57,558 nucleotides of DNA. Source: Paracidovorax wautersii (GTDB taxonomy: Bacteria; Pseudomonadota; Gammaproteobacteria; Burkholderiales; Burkholderiaceae_C). Numbering within the stretch: the first letter of the stretch is position 1; each line of letters begins with the position of its first letter. Positions 8,884 through 17,050 of this stretch are shown piece after piece. The stretch lies in contig WNDQ01000025.1 in assembly GCA_009912175.1 (NCBI GenBank), positions 1-57,558 of the forward strand, read 5' to 3'. Made by a program: the position numbers and the translations under genes. The notes beneath the pieces are model-generated. The model was not told where the DNA came from and ran no database searches. It saw only the letters and a program-made list of their open reading frames with translations.

Positions 8884-9004
8884 TCGCAGAATGCGCCTGA
8901 CGAGCCACCGGCTCGCCGGGCGCCAGGCTGGCGCCGCTGGCGGGCCGGTGGCTTCGCCAACAGTCAAGTCAGCAAACCTCGCCCTTCATTGCAAGGAGAC
9001 CACC

Positions 9005-9643
9005 ATGCGCAAAATCGTACTGGCCACGGCCGCAGCCGCCTTCATCCTCACAGGCTGCGCCAACATGGATGAATCGCAGCGCGCCAAGGCCACGGGCACC
9101 GGCATCGGCGCGGTGGCAGGGGCCGCCGTGGGCGGCCTGATCGGCGGCGGCCGGGGCGCGGCCATCGGCGCGGGCATCGGCGGCGTCGGCGGCTACGTGT
9201 GGTCCAGCCACATGGAGAACCAGAAGCGCCAGATGGAGCAGGCCACGCAGGGCACGGGCGTCACCGTGAGCCAGACGGCCGACAACCAGCTCAAGCTCGA
9301 CATCCCGAGCGACGTCTCGTTCGACGTCAACCGCGCCAACATCAAGTCCAACTTCGCGCCCATCCTGGACCGCTTCGCCGAAGGCCTGCGCACCAACCCC
9401 AACACCACGGTGCGCATCATCGGCCACACCGACTCGTCGGGCAGCGACGCGATCAACAACCCGCTGTCGCTCGAACGCGCCACCAGCACACGTGACTACC
9501 TGGTCGCGCGCGGCGTGTCGATCAACCGCATCGCCGTCGACGGCGTGGGCTCGCGCCAACCGGTGGCCAGCAACGACACCGCCGCCGGCCGCGCACAGAA
9601 CCGCCGCGTCGAGATCTACACGGGCGAAGCTGCGCGTCAGTAA
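9005..9643 (+). CDS. OmpA-family outer-membrane lipoprotein with glycine zipper
   Basis: Lipoprotein of 212 residues. The signal peptide MRKIVLATAAAAFILTGC ends in a lipobox, with Cys18 as the lipidated residue. A glycine-zipper region follows (TGTGIGAVAGAAVGGLIGGG and AAIGAGIGGVGGY), then a C-terminal OmpA/MotB peptidoglycan-binding domain from about residue 95 with RIIGHTDSSGSDAINNPLSL and the closing NRRVEIY. It should tether the outer membrane to peptidoglycan. The start has a good ribosome binding site (AAGGAGACC). The gene stands alone between the GntR gene and a shared terminator. Confidence 0.9.
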   Translation: MRKIVLATAAAAFILTGCANMDESQRAKATGTGIGAVAGAAVGGLIGGGRGAAIGAGIGGVGGYVWSSHMENQKRQMEQATQGTGVTVSQTADNQLKLDIPSDVSFDVNRANIKSNFAPILDRFAEGLRTNPNTTVRIIGHTDSSGSDAINNPLSLERATSTRDYLVARGVSINRIAVDGVGSRQPVASNDTAAGRAQNRRVEIYTGEAARQ

Positions 9644-9664
9644 GACAGACGGATCGATCTGATC

Positions 9665-9702
9665 AAAAAAACCGCGGCAGCTTACGCTGGCCGCGGTTTT
9701 TT
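9665..9702. terminator. Bidirectional Rho-independent terminator
   Basis: A perfect inverted repeat, AAAAAACCGCGGC on the left and GCCGCGGTTTTTT on the right, with a loop of about 12 bases. It gives a poly-U tail in both directions, serving the OmpA-like gene on the plus strand and the MFS gene on the minus strand. The MFS gene ends within the hairpin. Confidence 0.92.
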
Positions 9703-10902
9703 ATCGCCGGTATGCATCACCACCAAGGCCACGCCGATCGCCAGCATCGGCACCAGCGCGCCCACGTTGAGCCAGAACCAGCCCTGCGTGTTCATCATCA
9801 TCGCGCCGGCGCCAAAGGCCGACAGCGCCGTCACGGCGAACACGCAGAAGTTGAGCGCACCCTGCGCCTTGTCCTTTTCCTCGGGCCGGTAAGCCTGCAG
9901 CGCCAGCGTGGTGCCGCCGGTGAACAGGAAGTTCCAGCCCACGCCCAGCGCGAACAGGGCGATCAGGAAGTGCTCGAATTCCAGGCCCGCCAGCGCGACG
10001 GCCACGCACAGCAGGTTGAGCGCCAGGCCCACGCCCATGATGGTGCGCACGCCGAAACGCCGGATCAGGTGGCCGGTGAAAAAGCCCGGCGCGAACATGC
10101 CGATGACGTGCCACTCCAGCACGAAGGCGGTGCGATCAAAGGCAAAGCCGCACACCTGCATGGCAATCGGTGTGGCGGCCATCAGCAGGTTCATCACGCC
10201 AAAGCCCAGGGCGCTGCCGATGGCCGCGACGATGAAGACGGGCTGGCGCACGATGACGGCCAGCGGCCGGCCCGTGCCGTGCGTGGCGGCCGCGGGCGGC
10301 GCCGGAAAACGGATGGCGCTGACGACCGCCAGCGACAGCAGCGCCAGCGCGGCCAGCGCCAGGTAGGCGGCCAGGAAAGGGCGGCTACCCAGCTCCCGCG
10401 TGGCCACGGCCAGGTTGGGGCCGGCGATGGCACCCAGCAGGCCGCCGGCCAGCACCAGCGAGACGGCTTTTTCCTTGAAGGCGGGGGCCGCCAGCTCGGC
10501 CGCGGCAAAACGATAGAGGCCCGCGTTGGCGCTGTAGTAGCCAGCCACCACGGTCGCGGCCACCAGCAGCCAGAAGTCGTGCAGCGACACCGCCAGCGCG
10601 CACAGCAGGCAGGCGGCAAAGGCCACGGCCAGGCCGCTCTGGAAGGCGCCGCGCCGGCCCCAGCGCCGCTGCGAACGCGCCACCAGCCCGGTCGAGAGCG
10701 CGCCGCCCAGCACATAACCCATCACGGGCAGCGTGGCCATCCAGCCCCAGGGCGCCAGGCTCAGCCCCACCAGGCCGTTGATGGCCAGGAAGGTGATGTT
10801 GTTGGTCATGAACAGCCCCTGGGCCAGCGTGAGCAGCCACAGGTCGCGGCCCATGCCGCTGGGCGGCGTGTTCAGGGCGGGGGAAGAAGGCGGGGACTGC
10901 AT
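9682..10902 (-). CDS. Major facilitator superfamily (MFS) transporter
   Basis: Inner-membrane transporter of 406 residues with the twelve hydrophobic segments of the MFS. The signature between helices 2 and 3 reads RSQRRWGRRGAFQSG. Beginning MQSPPSSPALNTPPSGMG, it has a short hydrophilic lead before the first helix (LWLLTLAQGLFMTNN). The sequence is like predicted multidrug or metabolite exporters, but the substrate cannot be read from it. Its last six codons are part of the bidirectional terminator stem. No partner gene is adjacent on the same strand. Confidence 0.8.
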   Translation of the reverse strand: MQSPPSSPALNTPPSGMGRDLWLLTLAQGLFMTNNITFLAINGLVGLSLAPWGWMATLPVMGYVLGGALSTGLVARSQRRWGRRGAFQSGLAVAFAACLLCALAVSLHDFWLLVAATVVAGYYSANAGLYRFAAAELAAPAFKEKAVSLVLAGGLLGAIAGPNLAVATRELGSRPFLAAYLALAALALLSLAVVSAIRFPAPPAAATHGTGRPLAVIVRQPVFIVAAIGSALGFGVMNLLMAATPIAMQVCGFAFDRTAFVLEWHVIGMFAPGFFTGHLIRRFGVRTIMGVGLALNLLCVAVALAGLEFEHFLIALFALGVGWNFLFTGGTTLALQAYRPEEKDKAQGALNFCVFAVTALSAFGAGAMMMNTQGWFWLNVGALVPMLAIGVALVVMHTGDKKPRPA

Positions 10903-11010
10903 GGTCGGATGAGACGGCGGGTGGAGACCAGCGCCGCATCATGAACCTTCCCCCCGGGCAAGGTCAAAACCGTGACGGATGTTTCCTTGCGGCGCGTGCG
11001 GGCAAGGGGT

Positions 11011-11436
11011 TCAGGTCTTGAGGAAGTTGCCGAACAGGCCCAGCAGTTCGCTGGCGCCGCTGGCGCCGGCTTCGGTGATGCGGCCTTCGGGCGTGAGCCG
11101 GTCCACCGCCACCGGCAGGAACTGGCTGAGCTGCGGCAGCAGGTGGGCGGTGTCGGTGCCCATGCGGGCGGCCAGGGTCTGCACCAGCTCGCTGCCCAGC
11201 ACCTGCTGCAGTTGCGCGCCGGTGATCGGCAGCTTGGCCGACTGGTTGGCGATCCACGACTGGATGATGGGCGACAGGTCCGCACGCGCGAACTTCTCGG
11301 CCAGGCCGCTCAGGCCGCCGATGCCGCCATGGGCGGACAGCAGGTCGATCAAGACCGGCAGCAAACCGCTTTCAGCCGTGGCGCTCCTTCCCACGGCCGC
11401 TACGCCGTCGCTCAAAACGGTGTCGAGCAGACTCAT
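11011..11436 (-). CDS. YidB/DUF937-family protein
   Basis: A 141-residue protein beginning [12 protein letters not shown], preceded by a GGGAGAG ribosome binding site at the correct distance. It has the YidB pattern: a small-residue-rich N-terminal part, then [30 protein letters not shown] and [22 protein letters not shown]. The family is widespread in proteobacteria and its molecular role is not well defined. A longer reading frame back to 11541 exists, but the extra residues do not resemble the family. No signal peptide is obvious. Confidence 0.85.
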   Translation of the reverse strand: MSLLDTVLSDGVAAVGRSATAESGLLPVLIDLLSAHGGIGGLSGLAEKFARADLSPIIQSWIANQSAKLPITGAQLQQVLGSELVQTLAARMGTDTAHLLPQLSQFLPVAVDRLTPEGRITEAGASGASELLGLFGNFLKT

Positions 11437-11612
11437 GGTTCTCTCCCAAAAAACCGACCATCTTAGTGGTGTCGGCGGGTTTTGCGCAGCGGGTTGTCCA
11501 CAAGTGTTGCGCGTGCGCACAGCCGCCCCATCGCGGTGCATCAGCGGGTGGGGTTCTTAGAATGCGCGCTCCAATTCGAACCGGGACAAGCCCGGACAGC
11601 TTTTTGAATCCA

Positions 11613-12854
11613 ATGACTGCAACTACCTCCGTTTCGACTCCGGGCCTGTGGGCCCGCCTGCGCCGCACCAGCCTGGTCGCGCGCATCGCCATAGGGCTGG
11701 TGCTGGGCATCGCGCTGGCCGGCCTGGCGCCCGGCGCGGCCCCGTCCGTGGCGATCCTGGGCCAACTGTTCGTGACCGCGCTCAAGGGCGTGGCGCCGCT
11801 GCTGGTCTTTGTGCTGGTGATCGCCTCGGTCGCCAGCCACCAGCATGGGCAGGAAACCCACATGCGCCCCATCCTGCTGCTGTACGCGCTGGGCACGCTG
11901 GGCGCGGCCGTGATCGCGGTGCTGGCCAGCACCGTGTTTCCGTCGACGCTGGCGCTGGCCGCGGATGCAGCCCCCAAGGCCTCGCCCGACGGCGTGGGCG
12001 AGGTGCTGGGCAACCTGCTGCTGAGCGCGGTCGACAACCCGGTGCACGCGCTGATGAGTGCCAACTACATCGGCATCCTGGCCTGGGCGATCGGGCTGGG
12101 CTTCACGCTGCGCCACGCCGGCGCGCCCACACGCGCTCTGCTGCAGGACGTGGCCGACGCGGTGTCGGGCCTGGCGCGGCTGGTGATCGGGCTGGCGCCC
12201 ATCGGCATCTTTGGTCTGGTGGCCAGTACGCTGGCCGAAGCGGGCCTGGGCACGCTGTGGCGCTACGCGCACCTGCTGGCCGTGCTGCTGGGCTGCATGG
12301 CCTTCGTGGCGCTGGTGCTCAACCCGCTCATCGCCTGGCTGATGATGCGCCGCAACCCCTATCCGCTGGTGTTCGCGAGCCTGCGCGAAAGCGGCGTGCC
12401 GGCCTTCTTCACGCGCAGCTCGGCGGTCAACATCCCGATCAACATGGCCTTGTGCGACCGGCTGGGCCTGCACCGCGAGACCTACGCGATCTCGATCCCG
12501 CTGGGCGCGACGGTCAACATGGCCGGCGCGGCCGTGACGATCACCGTCGTGACGATGGTCGCGGCGCACACGCTGGGCATCGCCATCGACCTGCCCAGCG
12601 CCATCCTGCTGAGCATCGTGGCCTCGATCGCGGCCTGCGGCGTCAGCGGCGTGGCCGGCGGCTCGCTGCTGCTGATCCCGGTGGCCTGCAGCCTGTTCGG
12701 CATCACGGGCGACGTGGCCATGCAGGTGGTGGCGATTGGCTTCATCATCAGCGTGCTGCAGGACTCGGTCGAGACCGCGCTGAACTCGTCGACCGACGTG
12801 GTCTTCACCGGTGCGGCCTGCGCTGCGCGCGATCCGCAGTCGGTGCGCATCTGA
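11613..12854 (+). CDS. sstT: Serine/threonine:sodium symporter SstT
   Basis: Inner-membrane Na+-coupled importer of serine and threonine, dicarboxylate/amino acid:cation symporter family. It has 413 residues from the ATG at 11613 ([16 protein letters not shown]) and eight membrane segments plus re-entrant loops. Conserved stretches include [55 protein letters not shown] and [20 protein letters not shown], all characteristic of SstT. The upstream region holds a one-mismatch DnaA box (11494-11502), the only one I noticed near here. The gene is monocistronic, facing the histidine kinase gene tail to tail. Confidence 0.92.
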   Translation: MTATTSVSTPGLWARLRRTSLVARIAIGLVLGIALAGLAPGAAPSVAILGQLFVTALKGVAPLLVFVLVIASVASHQHGQETHMRPILLLYALGTLGAAVIAVLASTVFPSTLALAADAAPKASPDGVGEVLGNLLLSAVDNPVHALMSANYIGILAWAIGLGFTLRHAGAPTRALLQDVADAVSGLARLVIGLAPIGIFGLVASTLAEAGLGTLWRYAHLLAVLLGCMAFVALVLNPLIAWLMMRRNPYPLVFASLRESGVPAFFTRSSAVNIPINMALCDRLGLHRETYAISIPLGATVNMAGAAVTITVVTMVAAHTLGIAIDLPSAILLSIVASIAACGVSGVAGGSLLLIPVACSLFGITGDVAMQVVAIGFIISVLQDSVETALNSSTDVVFTGAACAARDPQSVRI

Positions 12855-12855
12855 G

Positions 12856-14232
12856 TCACACGGGCGGCAGCTCGATGCGCGCCTCGAAGCCGCGCGGGTG
12901 GCCTTGCGGCGGTGAAGCCAGCCGCAGCGTGCCCTGCTGGCGCGCCACGATCGAGGTGGTGATCGACATGCCCAGCCCGTAGCCCATGCGGTCCTGCGTG
13001 TGGCGCACGTGGCGCCGCTCCAGCGTCTGCATCTGCGCGGCGTCCACGCCGGGGCCGAAGTCGCGCACGACCAGCGTGGCCGGCGCCATCACCTCGATCT
13101 GCACGGCCGCGCCGGCGCTGTAGCGCAGCGCGTTTTCCACCAGGTTGCGCAGCGCGATCGCCAGGGTGTCGGCATCGCCCAGCGCGCAGACCTGGCCGCC
13201 GCCGCCATGGTTGTCGGGCAGCAGCAGGTCCAGGCGGCGCTGCGCGTCGGCGCTGCTCCAGAATTCGCCCGCCACGGTGGCGGCCAGCGTGCTCAGGTCG
13301 ACCGGCTCCTGCCCCAGCGCCGCCGCCGATTTGGCGCGCGAGAGCTGCAGCAGTTTTTCAGTGCGGTGCGCCAGGGTCTTGAGGCCGCTGAGCGCGGCTT
13401 GCACATCCTCGCGCGCCAGGTTGCCATCGAGCGCGGCCTGCAGCCGCAGCATGGCCACGGCCAGCGGCGTGCGCAATTCGTGCGCGGCGTTGGCGGCCAG
13501 CGCACGTTCGACGTCCAGCGCGCCCTTGAGGCGTTCGAGCAGGCGGTTGACGCCCTCGCCCACGGCGCGCGGCTCCTGCGGCATGCCGCTCACGTCGATC
13601 GGGCGCAGGTCGTCGTCGCCGCGCTGCCCGATCTGCGTCTGCAGGTGCTGCAGCACCGCCAGCTCGCGCCGCGCAATGCCGCGCATCAGCAGGGTCAGCC
13701 CCAGCAGCACCAGCACCATCGCGGCGACCAGCGCAAACAGCGTGCCGACCAGCACGTCGGTGCGCTCTTCCTGCGGATCGGCCAGCTGCAGGTAGAGCTC
13801 GCGGTAAGGGTGTTCGGCCACGTAGATGCGCCAGGCGCCGTGGTCGTAGAAACCGTCGACGATCGGGATGCCGAAGGGCTGCACGGGCGCCGCGGCCGAG
13901 CGCAGCAGCACGTGCCCCTGGCCGTCGATGAGCTGGTAGACCAGCGGCTCGGTGTTGATCAGCGGATCGGTCGCGGTCATCGGGCCGTGAACCGGGTACT
14001 GGTGGTCCGTCACGGCGTCGTCGTACTGGCTCACGGCCACATCGATCAGGCGATGCGCGCTTTCGACCAGTTCACGGTCGAAGTTGGCGTTGACCTGGGC
14101 GTAGATGAACCACGCCACGCCCGCGATGCACAGCAGCCACACCGACGCCAGCGCCAGCAGCAGCGTGCGCGCCAGCCGGTCGGCCAGCCGCGCGGGCGGC
14201 TTGTCGGTGATGGGCGCGGTCGGCCTGGTCAT
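12856..14232 (-). CDS. Two-component sensor histidine kinase (PmrB/QseC-like)
   Basis: Membrane kinase of 458 residues. A first membrane helix (residues 24-46) and a second (about 164-186) flank a periplasmic sensor of about 115 residues. A HAMP-like linker follows, then the phosphoacceptor H-box ANAAHELRTPLAVAML, N-box NLVENALRYS, G1 box DFGPGVD and G2 box GYGLGMSI. It pairs with the response regulator gene directly upstream, whose stop it overlaps by four bases. The divergent neighbour beyond the regulator is an EptA-type enzyme, which suggests a role in sensing envelope stress or cationic peptides/metals, as PmrAB does. That signal is inferred. Confidence 0.85.
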   Translation of the reverse strand: MTRPTAPITDKPPARLADRLARTLLLALASVWLLCIAGVAWFIYAQVNANFDRELVESAHRLIDVAVSQYDDAVTDHQYPVHGPMTATDPLINTEPLVYQLIDGQGHVLLRSAAAPVQPFGIPIVDGFYDHGAWRIYVAEHPYRELYLQLADPQEERTDVLVGTLFALVAAMVLVLLGLTLLMRGIARRELAVLQHLQTQIGQRGDDDLRPIDVSGMPQEPRAVGEGVNRLLERLKGALDVERALAANAAHELRTPLAVAMLRLQAALDGNLAREDVQAALSGLKTLAHRTEKLLQLSRAKSAAALGQEPVDLSTLAATVAGEFWSSADAQRRLDLLLPDNHGGGGQVCALGDADTLAIALRNLVENALRYSAGAAVQIEVMAPATLVVRDFGPGVDAAQMQTLERRHVRHTQDRMGYGLGMSITTSIVARQQGTLRLASPPQGHPRGFEARIELPPV

Positions 14233-14897
14233 TCACCCTCGCCCGAGGCCAGGCGGTAGCCCAGCCCGCGCTGGGTCTGGATGTGCTCGCGCCCGAGCTT
14301 GCGGCGCAGCCGGCTGATGAAGACCTCCAGCGTGTTGCTGTCGGTCTCCTGGTCGAAGCCGTAGAGCGCGTCCTGCAGCGACTCGCGCGAATGCAGCCAG
14401 TCAGGGCGGGCCGCCATGGCGTGCAGCAGCGCCCATTCCTTGGGTGTGAGCACGATGGGCATGCCGCGTTTGCGCACCAGGTTGCGAGCCAGGTCGATCT
14501 CCAGCGGGCCGAGCTTGAGCACCGCGCTGCGGTTGGCCCCGCGCCGGCGCTCGATGGCGCGCAGCCGCGCCAGCAGTTCCTCGGGGTCGTAGGGTTTGGT
14601 GAGGTAGTCGTCGGCGCCGGCGTCCAGCCCGCGAATGCGGTCGCTGACCTGGTCGCGCGCGGTCAGCACGATGGTGATGGGCGGGTCGGCCAGCGCACGC
14701 AGCGTGGGCAGCAGGCTCAGCCCGTCGCCGTCTTCCAGGTGCAGGTCCAGCAGCACCGCCGCATAGCTGGCGGCCGCCACGTGCGCCCGTGCCTGGGCCA
14801 CGCCGGGCACCACGTCGATCACATAGGGCAGGCCGCGCAGGTAGGCCACCACGGCCTGGGCGAGAGCGGCATCGTCTTCCACCAGCAAGATACGCAT
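14229..14897 (-). CDS. Two-component response regulator, OmpR/PhoB family (PmrA/QseB-like)
   Basis: A 222-residue regulator from the ATG at 14897 (MRILLVEDDAALAQ). The receiver domain has the acidic pair EDD, phospho-acceptor Asp in LLDLHLEDGDG, the switch Thr in IVLTARD and Lys in YLTKPYDPEEL. The C-terminal winged helix (from about residue 128) includes LTPKEWALLHAMAARP and the recognition part SNTLEVFISRLRRKLG. An upstream in-frame ATG at 14945 would add 16 unrelated residues. It overlaps the kinase gene and is divergent from eptA, with about 120 bases between them, so the regulator may control eptA. Confidence 0.9.
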   Translation of the reverse strand: MRILLVEDDAALAQAVVAYLRGLPYVIDVVPGVAQARAHVAAASYAAVLLDLHLEDGDGLSLLPTLRALADPPITIVLTARDQVSDRIRGLDAGADDYLTKPYDPEELLARLRAIERRRGANRSAVLKLGPLEIDLARNLVRKRGMPIVLTPKEWALLHAMAARPDWLHSRESLQDALYGFDQETDSNTLEVFISRLRRKLGREHIQTQRGLGYRLASGEGE

Positions 14898-15017
14898 GGT
14901 CGGACTTTCTTCAAAGTGGGAACGGAGGGCCCGGGGGCCCGTCAACCCCGCAACCTGAACGCCAGCTGACTATGCCATTCAGAGCGGTTTCACGGCTGAA
15001 TTCTATGGTCGTGCCCC

Positions 15018-16781
15018 ATGATGAAAAACTCCGCCGTTGCCCAGCAGGCCGCTGGGACTGGCGTCCAGACCTCAACCTCCCCCACGGCCGGTGGCCGGGC
15101 GTTTTCCCCGATCGACGCGCTGCGGCGGCAATGGCGCCAGCCGCGCCATGCGCAGACCGTGGCCCTGGTGCTGGCGGTCTGGCTGGTGCTGACGGCCAAC
15201 TGGCCGCTGTGGACGATGCTGCCTCGCCTGGACGGCTACAGCGGCTCGGTGGCCTGGCTGGTGCTCATGTTTGCGCCGCTGGCCCTGGCCGGCTGCACGC
15301 TGCTGCTGGCGTTCGTGGCCTGGCCGCGCGGCATGAAGCCGCTGTGGATGCTGCTGCTGGTGCTGGCGGCGGTGGTGCAGTACTTCATGCTCAGTTACGG
15401 CACGGTGATCGACACCAGCATGGTGCTCAACGTGTTCCAGACCAACGCCAGCGAAAGCCGTGCGCTGTTCAACCCCCGGCTGCTGCTGCAGGTGCTGCTG
15501 GTGGCCGGCCTGCCTTGCCTGTGGCTGGCGCAGGTGCCGGTGGTGCGCGACGGCTTCTGGCGCAACCTGGCACGCACGCTGGGCCTGATGCTGGCCTGCC
15601 TGGCGCTGATGGCCGCCGTGGTGCTGCCGGCCTACCGCGAGCTCGCGCCCGTGGTGCGCAACAACATGACGCTGCGGTTTGTGCTCAACCCGGTCAACGC
15701 CGTGCTGGGCGTGATCAACGTCAAGGTCAAGCCGCTGTTCTCGCATCCGCGCCCGTTTGCCAGCATCGCGGCGGGGGCGGCGCTGGGGGCGTCGTACACG
15801 CAGGCGGGGGCGGCCTCGGCCAAGCCGCCGCTGTTCGTGCTGGTGGTGGGGGAGACCGGGCGCGGCGACCACTATGCGCTCAACGGCTACGCGCGCGACA
15901 CCAACCCCGAGCTGACCAAGCTGGGCGTGCAGAGCTGGCACAACGCGTGGTCGTGCGGCACCAACACGCAGGCGTCGGTGCCCTGCATGTTCTCGCACCT
16001 GGGCAAGGACGCGTTTGAACACCGTGCGGTGGACTATGACAACCTGCTCGACGTGCTGCAGGCCGCCGGCCTGGGCGTGCTCTGGGTGGACAACCAGGCT
16101 GGCTGCAAGGGCGTGTGCGAACGCGTGCCGAACGACTCCACGGCCGATCGCGCGGACACGGCCGACGGGCAGCGCTTGTGTTCCGACGGCGAATGCCTGG
16201 ACGAGATGCTGCTGGGGGGCCTGGACGAGCGCGTTGCGAAACTGCCACCCGAGCGGCGCCAGCGCGGCGTGGTGGTCGTGCTGCACCAGATGGGCAGCCA
16301 CGGCCCGGCCTACTACCGCCGCTCGTCGACCGAGAGCAACACCAAGGTCTTCCTGCCCGAATGCACGACCAATGCGCTGGCCAACTGCACCCAAGAGGCG
16401 CTGATCAACGTCTACGATAACTCGATCCGCTACAACGACCGCATGCTGGCGCAGACCATCGGCTGGCTGAAGCAGCATGCCGTGGCCAACGAAGTGGGGC
16501 TGCTGTACCTGAGCGACCACGGCGAGTCGCTGGGCGAGATGGGCATCTACCTGCACGGCCTGCCGTACGCGATTGCGCCGGATGCGCAAAAACACATCGC
16601 CGTCATCAACTGGCCGGGCACGCTGGCGGCGCGCACACGGATCGACCCGCAGTGCGTCAATGGCACGCTGGATACGCGCGTCACGCACGACAACATGTAC
16701 CACACGGTGCTGGGGCTGATGGACGTGCAGTCGCCGACCTATCAGCGCCAGCTCGACATGTTCCAGAGCTGCAGGAAATAA
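15018..16781 (+). CDS. eptA: Phosphoethanolamine transferase, EptA family
   Basis: Inner-membrane enzyme of 587 residues expected to move phosphoethanolamine from phosphatidylethanolamine onto lipid A, which lowers surface charge and confers polymyxin tolerance in relatives. About five membrane helices fill residues 45-210. The periplasmic sulfatase-like domain starts at FVLVVGETGRGDHYALNGY, containing the nucleophilic Thr (GET) and metal-ligand Glu. YLSDHGESLGE and HGLPYAIAP supply further metal ligands, and paired cysteines (NAWSCGTNTQASVPCMF, GCKGVC) fit the family's disulfides. The family usually has ETARADH, so GRGDH is a small variation. The gene is divergent from a PmrAB-like system. 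Psd, the maker of its donor lipid, is at 773. Confidence 0.87.
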   Translation: MMKNSAVAQQAAGTGVQTSTSPTAGGRAFSPIDALRRQWRQPRHAQTVALVLAVWLVLTANWPLWTMLPRLDGYSGSVAWLVLMFAPLALAGCTLLLAFVAWPRGMKPLWMLLLVLAAVVQYFMLSYGTVIDTSMVLNVFQTNASESRALFNPRLLLQVLLVAGLPCLWLAQVPVVRDGFWRNLARTLGLMLACLALMAAVVLPAYRELAPVVRNNMTLRFVLNPVNAVLGVINVKVKPLFSHPRPFASIAAGAALGASYTQAGAASAKPPLFVLVVGETGRGDHYALNGYARDTNPELTKLGVQSWHNAWSCGTNTQASVPCMFSHLGKDAFEHRAVDYDNLLDVLQAAGLGVLWVDNQAGCKGVCERVPNDSTADRADTADGQRLCSDGECLDEMLLGGLDERVAKLPPERRQRGVVVVLHQMGSHGPAYYRRSSTESNTKVFLPECTTNALANCTQEALINVYDNSIRYNDRMLAQTIGWLKQHAVANEVGLLYLSDHGESLGEMGIYLHGLPYAIAPDAQKHIAVINWPGTLAARTRIDPQCVNGTLDTRVTHDNMYHTVLGLMDVQSPTYQRQLDMFQSCRK

Positions 16782-16835
16782 GACGCCCCCCGAAGCGCCT
16801 GCGGCGCCTCCCCCCACTGGGGGGCGACAGCCCCG
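16782..16835 (+). repeat. GC-rich REP-like hairpin element containing repeat copy 2
   Basis: It starts with the same 21 bases as 6157-6177, again immediately after a stop codon (eptA), and continues into a hairpin CCCCCC-ACT-GGGGGG at about 16809-16824, then cgacagcccc. Elements of this style are common intergenic repeats in Comamonadaceae genomes. It could end eptA transcription although there is no T-run. Confidence 0.75.
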
Positions 16836-16940
16836 GTCGGGCAGAGCCCGCCCACGCTGTCACTTGCAACAGGGGCGAATCAAATCTGGATTGCTGGCCG
16901 ATAAGGCCTGTGTGCGCTGTCAGGAAGTCTTGTGGTGTGC

Positions 16941-17050
16941 GGGTCCGGGCTGAAGCCGGGGCCTGCCGCAGCGAGGTCAAGGAGGAGGATTGGACTTTGT
17001 CCAATCCGGGGGGCAGGAGCGGAGGCAGGCCCCGGCTTCAGCCCGGACCC
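16941..17050. repeat. 27-bp perfect inverted repeat with a nested hairpin, at the 3' end of glnE
   Basis: Left arm 16941-16967 begins GGGTCCGGGCTGAAG and right arm 17024-17050 is its exact reverse complement, ending CTTCAGCCCGGACCC. The 56-base spacer holds a second perfect hairpin, GGATTGGAC/GTCCAATCC (16988-16996 and 16999-17007). The glnE stop codon (17038-17040) lies inside the right arm. Since eptA and glnE converge here, it may act as a two-way terminator, or be a small mobile hairpin element. Confidence 0.92.

Noticed and set aside
11494-11502. DnaA box upstream of sstT
   Set aside because: TTGTCCACA differs from the consensus at one base and stands alone; one such site is expected by chance in a long window.
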